Source: Lachnospiraceae bacterium | Lineage (GTDB): Bacteria > Bacillota > Clostridia > Lachnospirales > Lachnospiraceae | Length of the DNA stretch: 6,148 bases | Direction of reading: 5' to 3' | Assembly (NCBI GenBank): GCA_003447895.1 | Contig: DLYC01000084.1 | Coordinates: 1 to 6,148 of the forward strand | Shown: in pieces, positions 5,468 to 6,148 of the stretch | How positions within the stretch are numbered: the first letter of the stretch is position 1 | Layout: each line of letters opens with the position of its first letter | Position numbers and translations under genes: made by a program | Notes under the pieces: generated by a model | The model's input: the letters and a program-made list of their open reading frames with translations, nothing else | Told to the model about the DNA's origin: nothing | The model's database searches: none

Positions 5468-6148
5468 TCATCCGATCAGCACACCGTCCGAGTTAAAGTA
5501 ATAGATCACGTTGTTGATGTCCCAGTAGCCGGTGGCTGCCCTGCCGCCCGCGGAGGGGCTGAAGAAGTACTTCTTTCCTCTCACGGTGACCCATCCGAGC
5601 GTCTTGCGGCCCTGTGAGTCAAAATAGTAATTCATGCCATCGATCTTCGTGAGCCCGGTCTGCATCACGCCCTGCTTGTTCATGTAGTAGGTCTGGCCGT
5701 TCACGGTCCTCCAGCCGGTCACCGCATAGCCTTCCGAGCACATGTAGTACCACTTGCCGTCCTTGTTAAGCCAGCCCTTCTTCATCTTTCCGCTGTCCAG
5801 AAGGTAATATTTCCTTGCGCCGAGCTTGAGCCATCCGGTGCGCATCTCGCCGCTCTTTGCGAAGTAGTACCAGTAGTTTCCGATCTTCTTCCAGCCGGTC
5901 GCCATCTGGCCGTTCTTTCTCAGGTAATAGGTCTTTCCCTTGTACTTGAGCCAGCCCTTGAACTTCGTCCCGTTTGCGCTGTAGTAATACCACTTGCCGT
6001 TCACTTTCTTCCACTTGCCGCCGGACGCCGTCGTAGCGCTCTGGCCGCCGGAGGTCGAGCCGTTTCCTCTCAGCTGGATCGTGGCCCTGGTTCCGTTACC
6101 GGAAAGGCGCCATGTCGCGTGGTAGTGGTCACCTGTGTGGGCGTCGAT
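5468..6148 (-). CDS. Surface protein with C-terminal cell-wall-binding repeats (5' end outside window)
   Basis: The frame is open from the right edge to TGA at 5468-5470, giving 226 residues. A GTG at 6004 is an internal codon, because the frame continues upstream without a stop. Residues 1-30 (containing 'HYHATWRLSGNGTRATIQL') look like the end of a beta-rich domain I do not recognise. A short Ser/Gly/Thr linker (31-44) leads into nine tandem repeats of about 20 residues (46-226) of the type W-x-x-x-x-G-x-x-Y-Y-x-x-x-x-G-x-M-x-T-G. These are glucan/choline-binding-type repeats (PF01473/PF19127 class), which anchor exported proteins non-covalently to wall teichoic acid or polysaccharide. The catalytic or adhesive part, and any signal peptide, must lie beyond the window. 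The protein is therefore an exported wall-associated protein, possibly a hydrolase or adhesin, but its activity is unknown. The stop is 48 bp before the thioesterase start. Confidence 0.88.
   Translation of the reverse strand: MDAHTGDHYHATWRLSGNGTRATIQLRGNGSTSGGQSATTASGGKWKKVNGKWYYYSANGTKFKGWLKYKGKTYYLRKNGQMATGWKKIGNYWYYFAKSGEMRTGWLKLGARKYYLLDSGKMKKGWLNKDGKWYYMCSEGYAVTGWRTVNGQTYYMNKQGVMQTGLTKIDGMNYYFDSQGRKTLGWVTVRGKKYFFSPSAGGRAATGYWDINNVIYYFNSDGVLIG
5471..6013 (-). repeat. Nine tandem cell-wall-binding repeats (coding)
   Basis: The encoded repeats start at W46, W66, W86, W106, W126, W146, L166, W186 and Y208 of the partial protein. The first seven are exactly 20 residues. Repeat 8 has 22 ('SPSAGGRAATG' insertion) and the terminal repeat has 19, ending '...GVLIG'. 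Repeats 7 and 9 replace the leading tryptophan by Leu and Tyr. At DNA level the copies have diverged, so this is an old array and not a recent duplication. Confidence 0.85.

Noticed and set aside
4892..5617. 241-residue plus-strand open frame across the thioesterase and the repeat protein end
   Set aside because: It spans two recognised minus-strand genes and their gap, and shows no family features.

Overview
The window holds six genes, all read from the minus strand. The description below therefore runs from high to low coordinates, in the direction of transcription. Base composition is moderately GC-rich in genes and AT-rich in the gaps. The gene set is a cell-wall-binding repeat protein, an acyl-ACP thioesterase, a CvfB-type S1 protein, a CdaR/PucR-type regulator, an S41 peptidase, a small four-cysteine protein and a YdjI-type SPFH protein. 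With AGGAGG-type ribosome binding sites, this points to a Gram-positive anaerobe of the Clostridia, most likely Lachnospiraceae. That placement is inference from gene content; no marker gene is present.

Block 1 (6148-3779): the 3' part of a surface protein ending in nine glucan/choline-binding-type repeats, then an acyl-ACP thioesterase, then a CvfB/YitL-like RNA-binding protein. Spacings are 48 and 30 bp, and the block closes with a textbook intrinsic terminator (12-bp perfect stem plus U-rich tail). Thioesterase and cvfB look co-transcribed; the surface protein may belong to the same unit.

Block 2 (3778-1134): a CdaR-family regulator preceded by an AT-rich gap with -10-like hexamers inside an interrupted palindrome. 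A 100-bp (about 110 bp to the chosen ATG) structured leader follows, then a membrane-anchored S41 (carboxy-terminal processing) peptidase. The leader can form several overlapping hairpins, one with a T6 tail, and carries a short uORF with a better Shine-Dalgarno than the peptidase has. It is the most interesting non-coding stretch here.

Block 3 (1133-1): an AT-rich promoter-like gap, a 58-residue acidic cysteine protein (DUF6472-like), and 16 bp later an SPFH-domain protein of the YdjI/COG4260 type that runs off the left edge. The two are almost certainly one operon.

The genes are mostly recognisable housekeeping or envelope functions (surface anchoring, fatty-acid release, RNA-linked regulation, envelope proteolysis, membrane-scaffold protein). 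I did not find clear evidence for a novel multi-gene system. No RNA genes, CRISPR arrays, insertion sequences or phage features were seen.
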